From CAYNND01 sp964528735 (GTDB lineage: Bacteria > Patescibacteriota > Minisyncoccia > Phycocordibacterales > UBA2100), in the NCBI GenBank assembly GCA_964528735.1, contig CAZGUV010000001.1, positions 1-64,000 of the forward strand: 64,000 nt of DNA, in the 5' to 3' direction. Shown piece after piece: positions 43,447-52,604 of the stretch; position 1 is the stretch's first letter, and every line of letters begins with the position of its first letter. The translations under genes and the position numbers were made by a program. The notes beneath the pieces are model-generated. The model searched no databases. It worked only from the letters and a program-made list of their open reading frames with translations, and was not told where the DNA came from.

Positions 43447-45756
43447 TTAATACTCGTCCCAACCAAACGGGGCGGGCGTGCTGTACTCATGGAGAGCTTC
43501 AAGAAAACGTTCACCGAGCTCCCCGTTGGTAATAAGTGAGATGTTTCTGTCGCTTGCAAGTCTGCGGAGCACTTTGCCCTCGGTGTGCTGCTCTTTTGTG
43601 TAGTTCGTATGTGTTGGAGTGTTAATGAATAGGTCAACAGAGCGTTCGCTGAGCAGTTTTTGGGCAGTAGCAAATGAAACGGGGTGGACAGGTATATTTG
43701 CCTGAATGCATATTTCAGCTGTGCCAGGGGTTGCATATATCGGAACTTTCAGTGAACTGAGCACATCTGCGCGTTTTATAAATCTGCCTTTGGATTCAGT
43801 GGTACCAAGTGAGAGCAAGATGCCCTTTTGCGGTGGTGGAATATCAACTGCGGTCAGTGTATGCACGAGCGCATCATCAACAGTTTTACCTAAAGTCGCC
43901 ACTTCTCCCGTTGACGCCATTTCAACGCCAAGTCGCGGGTCAGCGCCCTTGAGTCTTCCAAAACTAAATTGTGCTGCCTTTACTCCAACAAAGTCGACAT
44001 CAAATAATGATTTCTGAACCGTCTCAACAGATTCACCAAGCATTGCTCGTGTCGCGCTATGTATGAAGTTGGTGCGGAATATTTTTGAGCAAAATGGGAA
44101 ACTTCTTGATGCGCGTACATTACACTCGATAACTTGCACTTTATTTTCATGTGCAAGAAATTGAATGTTAAATGGTCCGGTAATTGAAAGTGCCTGGGCG
44201 ATGTCTCGGGCGATGTGCTTTATGGTTCGAATGGTGCCCACATAGAGTGATTGTGCGGGGAGAACGATTGTTGCGTCGCCTGAGTGTACTCCAGCATTTT
44301 CAATATGCTCACCGATTGCGTATGCGATGATGTTACCCTTGTGTGCAACTGCATCGATCTCAATTTCCTTGGCTGGCGTGATGAATTTTGTCATGACAAC
44401 GGGGTGCTCTTTTGAAACCGCAGCTGCATCGTCCAAGAACTGCTCGAGCGAGCTTTCGTCCCATACTACGTTCATTGCAGCACCTGAGAGCACATAGCTT
44501 GGGCGAACGAGTACAGGATATCCTACTCGCTGCGCAAAGCGCTTCGCATTTGCAAGGCTCGTAAGAGCTTCCCACTGTGGCTGTGCGATTCCATGCTCAT
44601 CAAGTAGTTTTGAAAACTTGTTTCTATCCTCAGCCTTATCGATGTCCTCAGGTGAGGTACCTATGATTCTTACTCCATGCTTGAACAGAGGGAGTGCGAG
44701 TCGATTTGGTGTTTGTCCTCCCATTGAGACAATCACACCGCGCGGGTGTTCAAATTCATAGATATCAAGGACTCGCTCAAGAGAGAGTTCATCAAAGTAC
44801 AATCGGTCGCACATGTCGTAGTCTGTTGATACAGTTTCAGGGTTACTATTGAGCATAATAGCTTTTCTTCCAGTGTCTCTGACCGTCTGCACTGCATTGA
44901 CGCAACACCAGTCAAATTCAACACTACTTCCAATACGATATGTTCCTGATCCTAACACCATAACTGCACGTTCTGATTGCTTGAGCGGGTCAACATCGTG
45001 TTCGCTCGCGTGATATGTAGTGTACAAATACTCGGTATGTGCCGGGAATTCTCCTGCGAGTGTATCAATAGACTTTGCAAATGGAGTAATATGATGCTTC
45101 TTTCTCAAGCTTCTGATCGCATCAGTGGTGGTGCCTGTGAGCTTCGCTATTGAGACGTCGTCGTATCCGTAGCACTTCGCCTTTTTCAAAAGAATAGGGG
45201 ACAAGGTTCGTGCGCGTTTGAGTTCTTTTCCGCAGTTCACAATGTCCTCAATTTCGTAGAGAAAGTATTTATCAATTTTTGTCTTTGCGTGCACTTTCTC
45301 AATAGACATGCCACTCTGTAGTGCGCGAGACACCGCAAAGATTCTTGTGTCAGTTGCACGTGTCAGTCTTTGCTCAAGTGTCATGTCAGTAGTATCTGGA
45401 TCATCGAGGAGAGAGTTGCATCCAATATCGACCATGCGTATGCATTTCTGCAGCGCTTCTGGGAATGTTCTTCCTATACCCATCACTTCTCCCACTGATT
45501 TCATTTCAGAGCCTATGTATCTGTCCGACTCTTTAAATTTCTGAAGATCCCATCGAGGCATTTTGATGACACAGTAGTCAAGCGCAGGCTCAAAGCAGGC
45601 AGTCGTTTTACCGGTGACTTTGTTGGTAAGTTCGGTCAATGAATACCCGAGTATAAGTTTTGCCGCTATATATGCGAGCGGGTACCCTGTTGCTTTTGAA
45701 GCAAGTGCAGAGCTGCGAGAAAGGAGTGTGGGTCGAGGGCATATTGTATGTTGCAT
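43447..45756 (-). CDS. carB: Carbamoyl-phosphate synthase large subunit, main C-terminal part (frameshifted from N-terminal part)
   Basis: Makes carbamoyl phosphate with CarA. This piece holds the end of the first ATP-grasp unit (S-R-S-S-A-L-A-S-K-A-T-G-Y-P), the oligomerisation region, and the second ATP-grasp unit (G-S-G-x-Y-R-I-G-S-S-V-E-F-D; V-I-E-C-N-V-R-A-S-R-S-F). The C-terminal MGS domain has I-S-L-I-T-N. The first 15 codons after ATG 45756 are out-of-frame sequence of the N-terminal part, so this ATG is not a true start. Compared with the family about 34 nt are missing at the junction near 45725, including the metal-binding E-x-N of the first ATP site. Confidence 0.93.
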   Translation of the reverse strand: MQHTICPRPTLLSRSSALASKATGYPLAYIAAKLILGYSLTELTNKVTGKTTACFEPALDYCVIKMPRWDLQKFKESDRYIGSEMKSVGEVMGIGRTFPEALQKCIRMVDIGCNSLLDDPDTTDMTLEQRLTRATDTRIFAVSRALQSGMSIEKVHAKTKIDKYFLYEIEDIVNCGKELKRARTLSPILLKKAKCYGYDDVSIAKLTGTTTDAIRSLRKKHHITPFAKSIDTLAGEFPAHTEYLYTTYHASEHDVDPLKQSERAVMVLGSGTYRIGSSVEFDWCCVNAVQTVRDTGRKAIMLNSNPETVSTDYDMCDRLYFDELSLERVLDIYEFEHPRGVIVSMGGQTPNRLALPLFKHGVRIIGTSPEDIDKAEDRNKFSKLLDEHGIAQPQWEALTSLANAKRFAQRVGYPVLVRPSYVLSGAAMNVVWDESSLEQFLDDAAAVSKEHPVVMTKFITPAKEIEIDAVAHKGNIIAYAIGEHIENAGVHSGDATIVLPAQSLYVGTIRTIKHIARDIAQALSITGPFNIQFLAHENKVQVIECNVRASRSFPFCSKIFRTNFIHSATRAMLGESVETVQKSLFDVDFVGVKAAQFSFGRLKGADPRLGVEMASTGEVATLGKTVDDALVHTLTAVDIPPPQKGILLSLGTTESKGRFIKRADVLSSLKVPIYATPGTAEICIQANIPVHPVSFATAQKLLSERSVDLFINTPTHTNYTKEQHTEGKVLRRLASDRNISLITNGELGERFLEALHEYSTPAPFGWDEY

Positions 45757-46604
45757 TCTCCTACTATACCAAGATGACGTATCGTTTTGAGTGCCACCTC
45801 GCGTAGAAGATGGAATTCAGCGTTATTTAGAGTTTGTGATGGGGCAACCACAATACTTTCACCTGTGTGAATCCCTAGTGGATCAATATTTTCCATATTG
45901 CATACGGTGATGCAATTATCTGAAGAGTCTCGAACTACTTCATACTCAATTTCTTTCCATCCACCGAGCCATTCTTCAACAAGCACCTGTGGAGATGATG
46001 CAAATAATTCAGGAACACGTTCTTTCAATTCTTTTTCTGTTTTACAGATTCCACTGCCGCGTCCTCCAAGTGCAAAAGCTGCGCGAATCATAACGGGATA
46101 TCCAATCGCAACTCCTGCCTTGACTGCATCAGTGAGATTTTCTGCGGCGATACTTTTCGGTGTGTCAACAGAAATTTCTGCGAGACGTTCGTTGAATAAT
46201 TTTCTGTCCTCAGTGTCTTCGATAACAGGAACTGGTGTGCCAAGTACGGAAATGCCGTATTTCTTAAGTGTACCGTTATTGTACAGGGCAACGCCGCAAT
46301 TGAGGGCAGTTTGCCCACCAAACGAGAGGGCAATTGCGTCTGGTCGCTCCTTTTCGATTATTGCGGTTACATGCTCTGGGGTTACGGGGAGGAAATATAC
46401 CCGATCAGCAAGACCTTCTTCGGTCTGTATTGTTGCGATATTTGGATTTATAAGCACAACACGAATACCTTCCTCCTTGAAAGCTTTTATTGCTTGCGAG
46501 CCAGAATAGTCAAATTCTCCCGCCTGTCCAATCTTGAGACCTCCAGAACCGAGCAAAAGTATTGTTCGAGGCATTCTTACGGGGTGTTTTTTTTGTGGTG
46601 TCAT
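45666..46604 (-). CDS. carB: Carbamoyl-phosphate synthase large subunit, N-terminal part (frameshifted)
   Basis: The first ATP-grasp (carboxyphosphate) unit up to C-N-I-Q-Y-A-L-D-P-H-S. Motifs include G-S-G-G-L-K-I-G-Q-A-G-E-F-D-Y-S-G, S-F-G-G-Q-T-A-L-N-C, and the ATP-binding I-R-A-A-F-A-L-G-G-R-G-S-G. After about 45725 the frame runs into non-homologous sequence, while homology continues in another frame. The ATG at 46604 overlaps the carA stop; a second ATG at 46574 begins the conserved P-R-T-I-L-L-L-G-S-G. The break is most likely a local assembly deletion, since the rest of carB and carA is intact. Confidence 0.93.
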   Translation of the reverse strand: MTPQKKHPVRMPRTILLLGSGGLKIGQAGEFDYSGSQAIKAFKEEGIRVVLINPNIATIQTEEGLADRVYFLPVTPEHVTAIIEKERPDAIALSFGGQTALNCGVALYNNGTLKKYGISVLGTPVPVIEDTEDRKLFNERLAEISVDTPKSIAAENLTDAVKAGVAIGYPVMIRAAFALGGRGSGICKTEKELKERVPELFASSPQVLVEEWLGGWKEIEYEVVRDSSDNCITVCNMENIDPLGIHTGESIVVAPSQTLNNAEFHLLREVALKTIRHLGIVGECNIQYALDPHSFLAALHLLQKQQGTRSHI

Positions 46605-47686
46605 AGTGCTTCAATAAATGAGTCAAAGAGGAATGCAGTATCAGTCGGTCCCGCTGTTGCTTCGGGATGAAATTGGACAGAGAAGAACGGCTTTCGCTCG
46701 TGCCTTACTCCCTCATTTGTTCCATCGTTTGCATTTACAAACCATTGCTTCCACGACTTTGGTAGTGTAGTTGTGTCTACTGCATACCCATGATTTTGTG
46801 AAGTTATGTAACAGCGGCCAGTGGTTGTATCAATACATGGCTGGTTATGGCTTCGGTGACCAAAAGGAAGTTTGTAGGTGCGTGCGCCAGCAGCGAGGGA
46901 AAGAATCTGATTTCCTAAGCATATACCAAAGATGGGACGGTCATCCTGGAGAGCCTTTCGCACGTGAGCAATGGTTTCTTGCACTTGCATAGGGTCTCCT
47001 GGCCCATTTGAAAGCAGGACACCATCATAGTGCTCGTCAAGAAAATTATAATTCCAAGGTACTCGCATCACTTCTATTCCACGCGCAGTCAGTGAGCGTA
47101 TGATGTTATTTTTAGAACCACAATCAACAAGAACAACTCGCTTGTTTTTGTTTCCGTGGGTGGGTCGGTATATGGTCACTTTTTTGGGTGAAACTTCGTC
47201 GACAAGGTTGTTGTCATTTGGGTCCGGGATTTTTTTAGGGTGAGCGTGTACTTTTGTGCCAATACTTCCAAGCATCGCACCATGAGTTCGAATATGCTTC
47301 GTGAGTGCTCGGGTGTCGATACCAGTTATCCCAGGGATTTTATGAGTCTTGAGCCACTCATCAAGTGAACGTGTTGCCTCATGGTGTGAATATCTATCCG
47401 TATAGTGAGATACAATGAGTCCTCGGATATGTACCGAATCTGATTCAAAATATTTTGAAAGGTTGTGCTCACGCGCATCACTTGGTACGCCGTAATTTCC
47501 AACCAAAGGGTATGTCTCAATAAGTATTTGGCCTCGGTAGGAAGGGTCAGAAAGGGTTTCTGGGTAACCGGTCATCCCAGTATTAAAAACGACCTCTCCC
47601 GAGGCCTCCGCAACACACCCAAATGCTTCTCCTTTCCATACTGAACCGTCCTGAAGTGTTAAAATCCGTTCAGATGCTTTTTTCAT
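46601..47686 (-). CDS. carA: Carbamoyl-phosphate synthase small subunit
   Basis: Glutaminase subunit, 361 residues, delivering ammonia to CarB. The N-terminal domain has V-V-F-N-T-G-M-T-G-Y-P-E. The class I amidotransferase domain has the nucleophile Cys in G-I-C-L-G-N-Q and the His-Glu pair in V-Q-F-H-P-E-A. L-S-N-G-P-G-D-P is typical. TATGCT ends 8 nt before the ATG at 47686; TTG 47695 is less likely. It overlaps carB by 4 nt and shares its transcript. With pyrBCDEF this completes the UMP pathway, though in a separate operon on the other strand. Confidence 0.96.
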   Translation of the reverse strand: MKKASERILTLQDGSVWKGEAFGCVAEASGEVVFNTGMTGYPETLSDPSYRGQILIETYPLVGNYGVPSDAREHNLSKYFESDSVHIRGLIVSHYTDRYSHHEATRSLDEWLKTHKIPGITGIDTRALTKHIRTHGAMLGSIGTKVHAHPKKIPDPNDNNLVDEVSPKKVTIYRPTHGNKNKRVVLVDCGSKNNIIRSLTARGIEVMRVPWNYNFLDEHYDGVLLSNGPGDPMQVQETIAHVRKALQDDRPIFGICLGNQILSLAAGARTYKLPFGHRSHNQPCIDTTTGRCYITSQNHGYAVDTTTLPKSWKQWFVNANDGTNEGVRHERKPFFSVQFHPEATAGPTDTAFLFDSFIEAL

Positions 47687-47817
47687 CAGTGCCAAGCATA
47701 CAAAGATACGTCTCCGTCGGCAAGTGGATTACCATCATTTTGCAATCCACACAACAGCGTGCAGGGCATGTAAAGGTGTGCTGTACTTATAGGGGTTATA
47801 AGCATAATAAATCTAGT

Positions 47818-47898
47818 ATGTGTGGTGGCACCTGCTGTGATTGTGGAGCCTCAAAAGTCTCTACATGTCCCTGTGAAAAGTGTGATGATACGAATTAA
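47818..47898 (+). CDS. 26-residue Cys-rich peptide, possible metal-binding protein
   Basis: A very small open frame, MCGGTCCDCGASKVSTCPCE and six more residues, with 7 Cys in 26 residues arranged C-x3-C-C-x-C and C-x-C-x2-C. This looks like a metallothionein-type or zinc-binding peptide. Its stop lies inside the stem of a strong terminator, and it stands alone in a 240-nt gap between divergent carA and convergent purD. A CATAAT box ends 9 nt before the ATG. The small size means that chance cannot be excluded, but the composition and terminator argue for a gene. Confidence 0.5.
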   Translation: MCGGTCCDCGASKVSTCPCEKCDDTN

Positions 47899-47929
47899 AA
47901 AAGAGCACCCCCCTCGGGTGCTCTTTTTT
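47897..47929. terminator. Shared terminator of the Cys-rich peptide gene and purD
   Basis: A 14-bp stem (aaaaaagagcaccc / gggtgctctttttt) with loop ccctc. The stop codons of both convergent genes lie within its A/T arms, one on each side. Confidence 0.93.
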
Positions 47930-49202
47930 ATAGTGACGATGCACCGATATCCTTTCGATAATACATTCCTTCAAACGATATGCACTCGATAGCTTTGTAC
48001 GCTCGTTTGAGTGCATCTGCTAGATCAATTCCAACGGCAGATACTCCGAGGACGCGTCCACCATGTGTTACAAGCGCACCATTGATGACTTTTGTTCCCG
48101 CATGGAACACAACAATGCCTTCATGCTTTTCAGCTTCTTCAATTCCTTTGATTGGCAGGCCTTTTGCGTATGAATCAGGATATCCTTGTGAGGCAAGTAC
48201 AATATTGACGGCAACTTGCTTACTCCAGACAAGTGACACGTGTGAGAGAGATCCAACTGATGCGTGGTAGAGCACCTCAACGAGGTCTGATTCAAGTAGC
48301 CGCATGTACACTTGTGTCTCTGGATCGCCAAAGCGAGCATTAAACTCAAGAGTGTACGGACCTTGTTCAGTGACCATAATCCCTGGGAATAGACAGCCTG
48401 TAAAGGGTGTATTGCATTCTTTCAGATAGTGCAATGTTCTAAATACAATAGATTTCTCTATTGAGTTCATTTCATGCGGCTGTATCCAAGGAACAGGCGC
48501 AATAGTTCCCATACCGCCAGTGTTTTTCCCGGTATTGTTCTCGCGGATTCGCTTGTGATCTTGGGCAGGAGGGAAGACATACGTGGTAGCTCCATCTGTT
48601 ATTGCATGTGCTGAAATTTCTTTTCCTACGAGAAATTGTTCGATAACGACAGTTTCTCCTGCATTGCTGTGCACCTTCTTTAACATTATTTCTTGAAGCG
48701 CTGACTCAGCTTCTTGTCTGGTCGAGCAGATATAGACACCTTTTCCAAGTGCAAGGCCGCTCGCTTTGATTACGAGTGGGTAGTGTTGAGTCTGAATATA
48801 TGCAAGAGCGCTTTCATACTCATGGTGAGTTGCGTGCGAGGCCGTGGGAACACCAGCTTGTTGCATGAGCTCCTTTGCGTACGCCTTTGACCACTCGATA
48901 TGTGCCGCAGCTTGAGTTGGTCCAAAAACTGGAATGCGTAGTGCGCGGAGTGAATCAACAATTCCAAGTGCGAGCGGGTCGTCGGGCCCAATAATGCAAA
49001 GTGTAATGCGTTCGCGGACAGCAAAGTCACACAAAGAGTATATATCTGTTGCGTCAATTGCGACATTTGTTCCGTACCGCTCTGTTCCCGGGTTGCCTGG
49101 TGCAATAAATAGAGACTCAAGGTGCTTTGATTGAGCAATTTTCCATGCAAGTGCTGATTCGCGACCACCACTTCCAATAAGTAATATTCTTTGCTTCTGC
49201 AT
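47928..49202 (-). CDS. purD: Phosphoribosylamine--glycine ligase
   Basis: Second step of purine synthesis; ATP-grasp enzyme of 424 residues. L-I-G-S-G-G-R-E-S-A-L-A-W-K at the start, G-P-D-D-P-L-A-L-G, the ATP-binding V-I-K-A-S-G-L-A-L-G-K-G-V, and E-F-N-A-R-F-G-D-P-E-T-Q are all family motifs. It is divergent from purF, the preceding enzyme of the path, with 84 nt between the start codons. No other purine genes lie in the window, so the completeness of the purine pathway is unknown. Confidence 0.95.
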   Translation of the reverse strand: MQKQRILLIGSGGRESALAWKIAQSKHLESLFIAPGNPGTERYGTNVAIDATDIYSLCDFAVRERITLCIIGPDDPLALGIVDSLRALRIPVFGPTQAAAHIEWSKAYAKELMQQAGVPTASHATHHEYESALAYIQTQHYPLVIKASGLALGKGVYICSTRQEAESALQEIMLKKVHSNAGETVVIEQFLVGKEISAHAITDGATTYVFPPAQDHKRIRENNTGKNTGGMGTIAPVPWIQPHEMNSIEKSIVFRTLHYLKECNTPFTGCLFPGIMVTEQGPYTLEFNARFGDPETQVYMRLLESDLVEVLYHASVGSLSHVSLVWSKQVAVNIVLASQGYPDSYAKGLPIKGIEEAEKHEGIVVFHAGTKVINGALVTHGGRVLGVSAVGIDLADALKRAYKAIECISFEGMYYRKDIGASSL

Positions 49203-49286
49203 ACGACACGCTATCGCTACTTGATGTATCTTGCAAGTAATTGCTATACCACGCGAGTGTGATACAGTTGTGTCTTAGAAACAAAC

Positions 49287-50735
49287 ATGTGTGGCATTAT
49301 TGGAGTGGTAGAAACCGGTCCCGCTGCTACAACTATCTACGATGGTCTTCATCTCTTGCAACATAGAGGACAAGATTCTGCCGGTATCATGACATTCCTC
49401 GGCAAGGCAGTACATGCTCACCGCGGGCTCGGTCTTGCGCACGATGTATTTTCTGAGAAATCATTAGCCCGACTTAAGGGCAATTTTGGTATCGGTCATG
49501 TACGTTACGGCACTGCTGGGGGTTACAGCATTCACGAGGCGCAACCATTTTCGATGCTGCATGGTGGGTATGTGTTTTCTCTTGCACATAATGGAAACTT
49601 AGTAAACTGTAAAGAATTGAAGCAGAAACTGACCCCAAGGGAGCGCAAGAGACTCAAGACATCATCTGATTCTGAGTTATTACTTCATCTTATACTGCAT
49701 TCACTTGCTACTCCTGTAACTCCCGAAGCAATAAAAAATGCAATTCACGAAGTCATGGGATGCGCCAAAGGGGCATACAGTGTCGTTGTAGCGGTAGGTA
49801 CTCTGGGAATTTTTGCATTTCGAGATCCTCATGGTATTCGTCCGCTTATCTTTGGTACACGAAAGGGAAAATCAAATGTAGAGTACATGGTTGCTTCCGA
49901 ATCAGCTGCTTTTTCAGTCGGCGGCTTCCAACTCGTGCGAGATGTTGCTCCCGGAGAATGCATATTTGTATCGAATGATTGCTCGCTGAAATCGTGGCGC
50001 TACAGAGGTGAGACAAGCCATGCGCCGTGCATTTTCGAGTATGTATATTTTGCACGACCAGATTCGCTTATTGATGACATATCGGTGCACCGCACACGAA
50101 TGCGTCTTGGATTGCGTCTTGGAAAAGTACTCGCAGAGCAAAAAAAGTACACTTTCGATTGTGTTGTTCCTATTCCTGAATCTGCACGAACATCAGCAAT
50201 CGAAATTGCTCACGAGTTGAAACTCCCATTTCGTGAAGGTTTTGTTAAAAATCGTTACGTGGGCAGAACATTCATAACCAGAGGGCAAAACTCGCGCGTA
50301 TCGAAAGTAAAGCGCAAGCTCGCAACGCTCCCACTTGAACTCAAAGGCAAACGCGTACTCATTGTCGATGACTCTATTGTCCGTGGTACGACTATTCGTG
50401 AAATCATTGCTATGGTGCGTCAGGCAGGCGCAAAAAAAGTCTATGTCGCCTCTACCTCTCCTGCAGTTGTCTCGCAAAATGTGTATGGTATAGACATCGC
50501 AACAAAAGAAGAGTTGGTGGCGGTTGATTCACAGGGAAAAAGAAAGAGTGATGTACGCATTGCCCGCGAGCTTGGAGCAGATGCAGTCTTTTACCAGTCA
50601 GTTGAGGATTTATATGCTGCTGCACATGATGGAAACCCTAAAATCCGTCAATTTGAAGGTTCATGCTTTGATGGTGTCTATATCGCAGGCACCCCCGATG
50701 CTCATCTCGGTGCACAAAGAAGAAAAAGGGAATAG
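49287..50735 (+). CDS. purF: Amidophosphoribosyltransferase
   Basis: First step of purine synthesis, PRPP plus glutamine to phosphoribosylamine. The N-terminal nucleophile is Cys2 (M-C-G-I-I-G-V) without propeptide. H-R-G-Q-D-S-A-G and R-Y-G-T-A-G belong to the glutaminase half. The phosphoribosyltransferase half carries the PRPP loop V-L-I-V-D-D-S-I-V-R-G-T-T. Length 482 residues is normal. No Shine-Dalgarno is visible, and TACAGT lies 18 nt upstream. The stop lies 2 nt from that of the convergent exonuclease gene. Confidence 0.95.
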   Translation: MCGIIGVVETGPAATTIYDGLHLLQHRGQDSAGIMTFLGKAVHAHRGLGLAHDVFSEKSLARLKGNFGIGHVRYGTAGGYSIHEAQPFSMLHGGYVFSLAHNGNLVNCKELKQKLTPRERKRLKTSSDSELLLHLILHSLATPVTPEAIKNAIHEVMGCAKGAYSVVVAVGTLGIFAFRDPHGIRPLIFGTRKGKSNVEYMVASESAAFSVGGFQLVRDVAPGECIFVSNDCSLKSWRYRGETSHAPCIFEYVYFARPDSLIDDISVHRTRMRLGLRLGKVLAEQKKYTFDCVVPIPESARTSAIEIAHELKLPFREGFVKNRYVGRTFITRGQNSRVSKVKRKLATLPLELKGKRVLIVDDSIVRGTTIREIIAMVRQAGAKKVYVASTSPAVVSQNVYGIDIATKEELVAVDSQGKRKSDVRIARELGADAVFYQSVEDLYAAAHDGNPKIRQFEGSCFDGVYIAGTPDAHLGAQRRKRE

Positions 50736-50737
50736 AG

Positions 50738-51322
50738 CTACCACGGGAGCGTGTGGGTCATCGTACTATCATTGGTGTGGAGCCATTTGCCTGCATCAAT
50801 TTTGAACTCCCGCGTTCTGCCAAAATCGTTGTACTTTAATGAGTTGTATTGAATTGCATGCTCAAATATCTTTTTTGTAATCTCAACATCTTTGAGGCAG
50901 TACGTTCTTACCTTTTCGATTTCTCCATTCTTCCACCACACAATAGACTCAAGCCCAGAACCACCTTTTTTTGCCTTTAAAGTACCTTCTGCGAGTGACT
51001 GAAGTCGCACGCGATGTCCTAAGACTTCCTGCACTTTTGTGAGTATATCGAGATGGGCAATTTTCTGTAAATCACCAGGGTAATATTTGTTTAGTAGCGG
51101 GAGGTCAAAATGCTCAGAGTTAAATCCTACAATAAGATCGATACTCTCAAGTACTTCCCAGAGACGAGGAAGTTCGTGTGCAAGAAAAGAATCATACGCA
51201 TTTGTTCGCGAGTCATAGATACCGACAAGTGCTAAATCAAGCTTTGACGGATCGTTACTGCCAACTTCTTGAAATGTGTTTGAAGTTTCAATATCGAAAA
51301 CAACGTAACTAATGGATGACAT
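50738..51322 (-). CDS. DEDD-family 3'-5' exonuclease
   Basis: A 194-residue RNase H-fold exonuclease. Exo I is V-V-F-D-I-E-T-S, Exo II is V-G-F-N-S-E-H-F-D-L-P-L-L, and Exo III is T-Y-C-L-K-D-V-E-I-T-K-K-I-F, giving the four acidic residues D-E-D-D with a Tyr (DEDDy-like). It is smaller than polymerase proofreading subunits and resembles the stand-alone RNase_H_2 group (YprB-like). TATACT ends 9 nt before the ATG. Substrate (DNA or RNA) unknown. Confidence 0.82.
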   Translation of the reverse strand: MSSISYVVFDIETSNTFQEVGSNDPSKLDLALVGIYDSRTNAYDSFLAHELPRLWEVLESIDLIVGFNSEHFDLPLLNKYYPGDLQKIAHLDILTKVQEVLGHRVRLQSLAEGTLKAKKGGSGLESIVWWKNGEIEKVRTYCLKDVEITKKIFEHAIQYNSLKYNDFGRTREFKIDAGKWLHTNDSTMTHTLPW

Positions 51323-51351
51323 ATTCGGGATAGTATACGCAACTCTTTCGA

Positions 51352-52590
51352 TTATGCGAGTGCAGTTACCAACTCTTCAAGGGTACATTTTGTTGAATCC
51401 TTTTCACCAAGCTTTTTCAGTGAGTATGTACCATCAGTATCTCCAGAACCAAGCACAATTACGTGTGAAATAGAAAGTTTCTCAGCAGAAGAGAACTGGT
51501 CGGCGAGTTTGCGAAGTGATGTGTTCACCGCAATTGATATACCTTTTGAACGAAGTGATTGTGCGAGCGTGTGTGCGGCAATAATCGCAGGTTCATCAAC
51601 AACACAAATCATTGCGTGCGTTGCGGGCTTGTACGCGGGGAGTAGTCCGTGTGTGTGGAGAAAGTCTTTCATAACAACATCACCAATCGCAAAACCAACT
51701 GTTGGGATAGGCTGCTCTCCAAAGAGGGTGAGCAGGTTATCGTACCGACCACCACCATACATCGCTCTGCGGTTTTCTGGATTGGTATCAAATGCTTCCA
51801 TAATCACACCTGTATAGTAGTCAAACCCTCGTACCAATTCCGTATCTACTTTCACATTATGTATGCCCATAGCGTTGAGGGTCTTCATCAAAGCCGCAAG
51901 GGTAGGATACTCAGCAATCGTCTCAAGAGAATGCAATACTTTTTCAGCCCTGTCTCCTATTACTTGGGTAAGCTCACTCATGAATGCGTCAGGCTCCATC
52001 TTGGCTTTTGCGTCAAGAAGATGCATCACTTTCTTTCGCTCGTCATCAGTCATCGCGTGAGCGTCCCATATTGCATTGAGTGCACGTCTGTCGTTTACAT
52101 GAATGGTGAAATCATTCTCAGTCGCGCCGAACGCTAGGATGCACGCATGTCCGAGAGCAACAATTTCTGCATCTGCATCAATGCCAGAGAGACCAAACAT
52201 ATCCGCATTAAACTGCCAAAACTCACGGAGTCTGCCTCGCTGGGGTTGTTCGTATCTAAAGCAATTTGGGTTTGAGAAGAGTCTGAGAGGGTAACCGAGT
52301 GTTGTTCGCTTATGAGCGACCATTCGCGCCACCGTCGGTGTCATCTCAGGACGAAGTATCACTTCTCGATCACCGCGGTCTTTAAATAGGTATGCTTGCT
52401 TACTCAAAATCTCATCGCTGGTTTTGCCGCGGTATAAGTCAGCTGGTTCAAGGATTGAAGCATCATACTCCTCGTACCCGAACGATTGGGCGGTTTTTGC
52501 AAGGGTATTGAGTATATAGTCTCTATAAAAACAGTCTTCGGGATAAAAATCTCGCACGCCCTTGTAGCTTTCAGTGGATTGAGTGCTCAT
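51352..52590 (-). CDS. hisS: Histidyl-tRNA synthetase
   Basis: Class II synthetase of 412 residues. K-G-V-R-D-F-Y-P-E-D at the start, motif 2 in F-R-Y-E-Q-P-Q-R-G-R, the histidine motif R-G-F-D-Y-Y-T-G, and motif 3 in G-G-G-R-Y-D-N-L-L are visible. A C-terminal anticodon-binding domain follows. The start MSTQSTESYKG is set by family likeness and by TATACA ending 8 nt upstream, against a long upstream extension. No T-box motif precedes it, unlike thrS. Confidence 0.96.
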   Translation of the reverse strand: MSTQSTESYKGVRDFYPEDCFYRDYILNTLAKTAQSFGYEEYDASILEPADLYRGKTSDEILSKQAYLFKDRGDREVILRPEMTPTVARMVAHKRTTLGYPLRLFSNPNCFRYEQPQRGRLREFWQFNADMFGLSGIDADAEIVALGHACILAFGATENDFTIHVNDRRALNAIWDAHAMTDDERKKVMHLLDAKAKMEPDAFMSELTQVIGDRAEKVLHSLETIAEYPTLAALMKTLNAMGIHNVKVDTELVRGFDYYTGVIMEAFDTNPENRRAMYGGGRYDNLLTLFGEQPIPTVGFAIGDVVMKDFLHTHGLLPAYKPATHAMICVVDEPAIIAAHTLAQSLRSKGISIAVNTSLRKLADQFSSAEKLSISHVIVLGSGDTDGTYSLKKLGEKDSTKCTLEELVTALA

Positions 52591-52604
52591 GTGGTGATTG
52601 TATA

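Noticed and set aside
45666..45756. ATG at 45756 as the true start of a separate CarB-like gene
   Set aside because: Its first 15 codons are the out-of-frame reading of the conserved N-terminal part; the homologous sequence shows one gene broken by a deletion.
49203..49286. Purine riboswitch or PurR box between purD and purF
   Set aside because: The 84-nt gap has no conserved purine-aptamer stems and no clear inverted operator.
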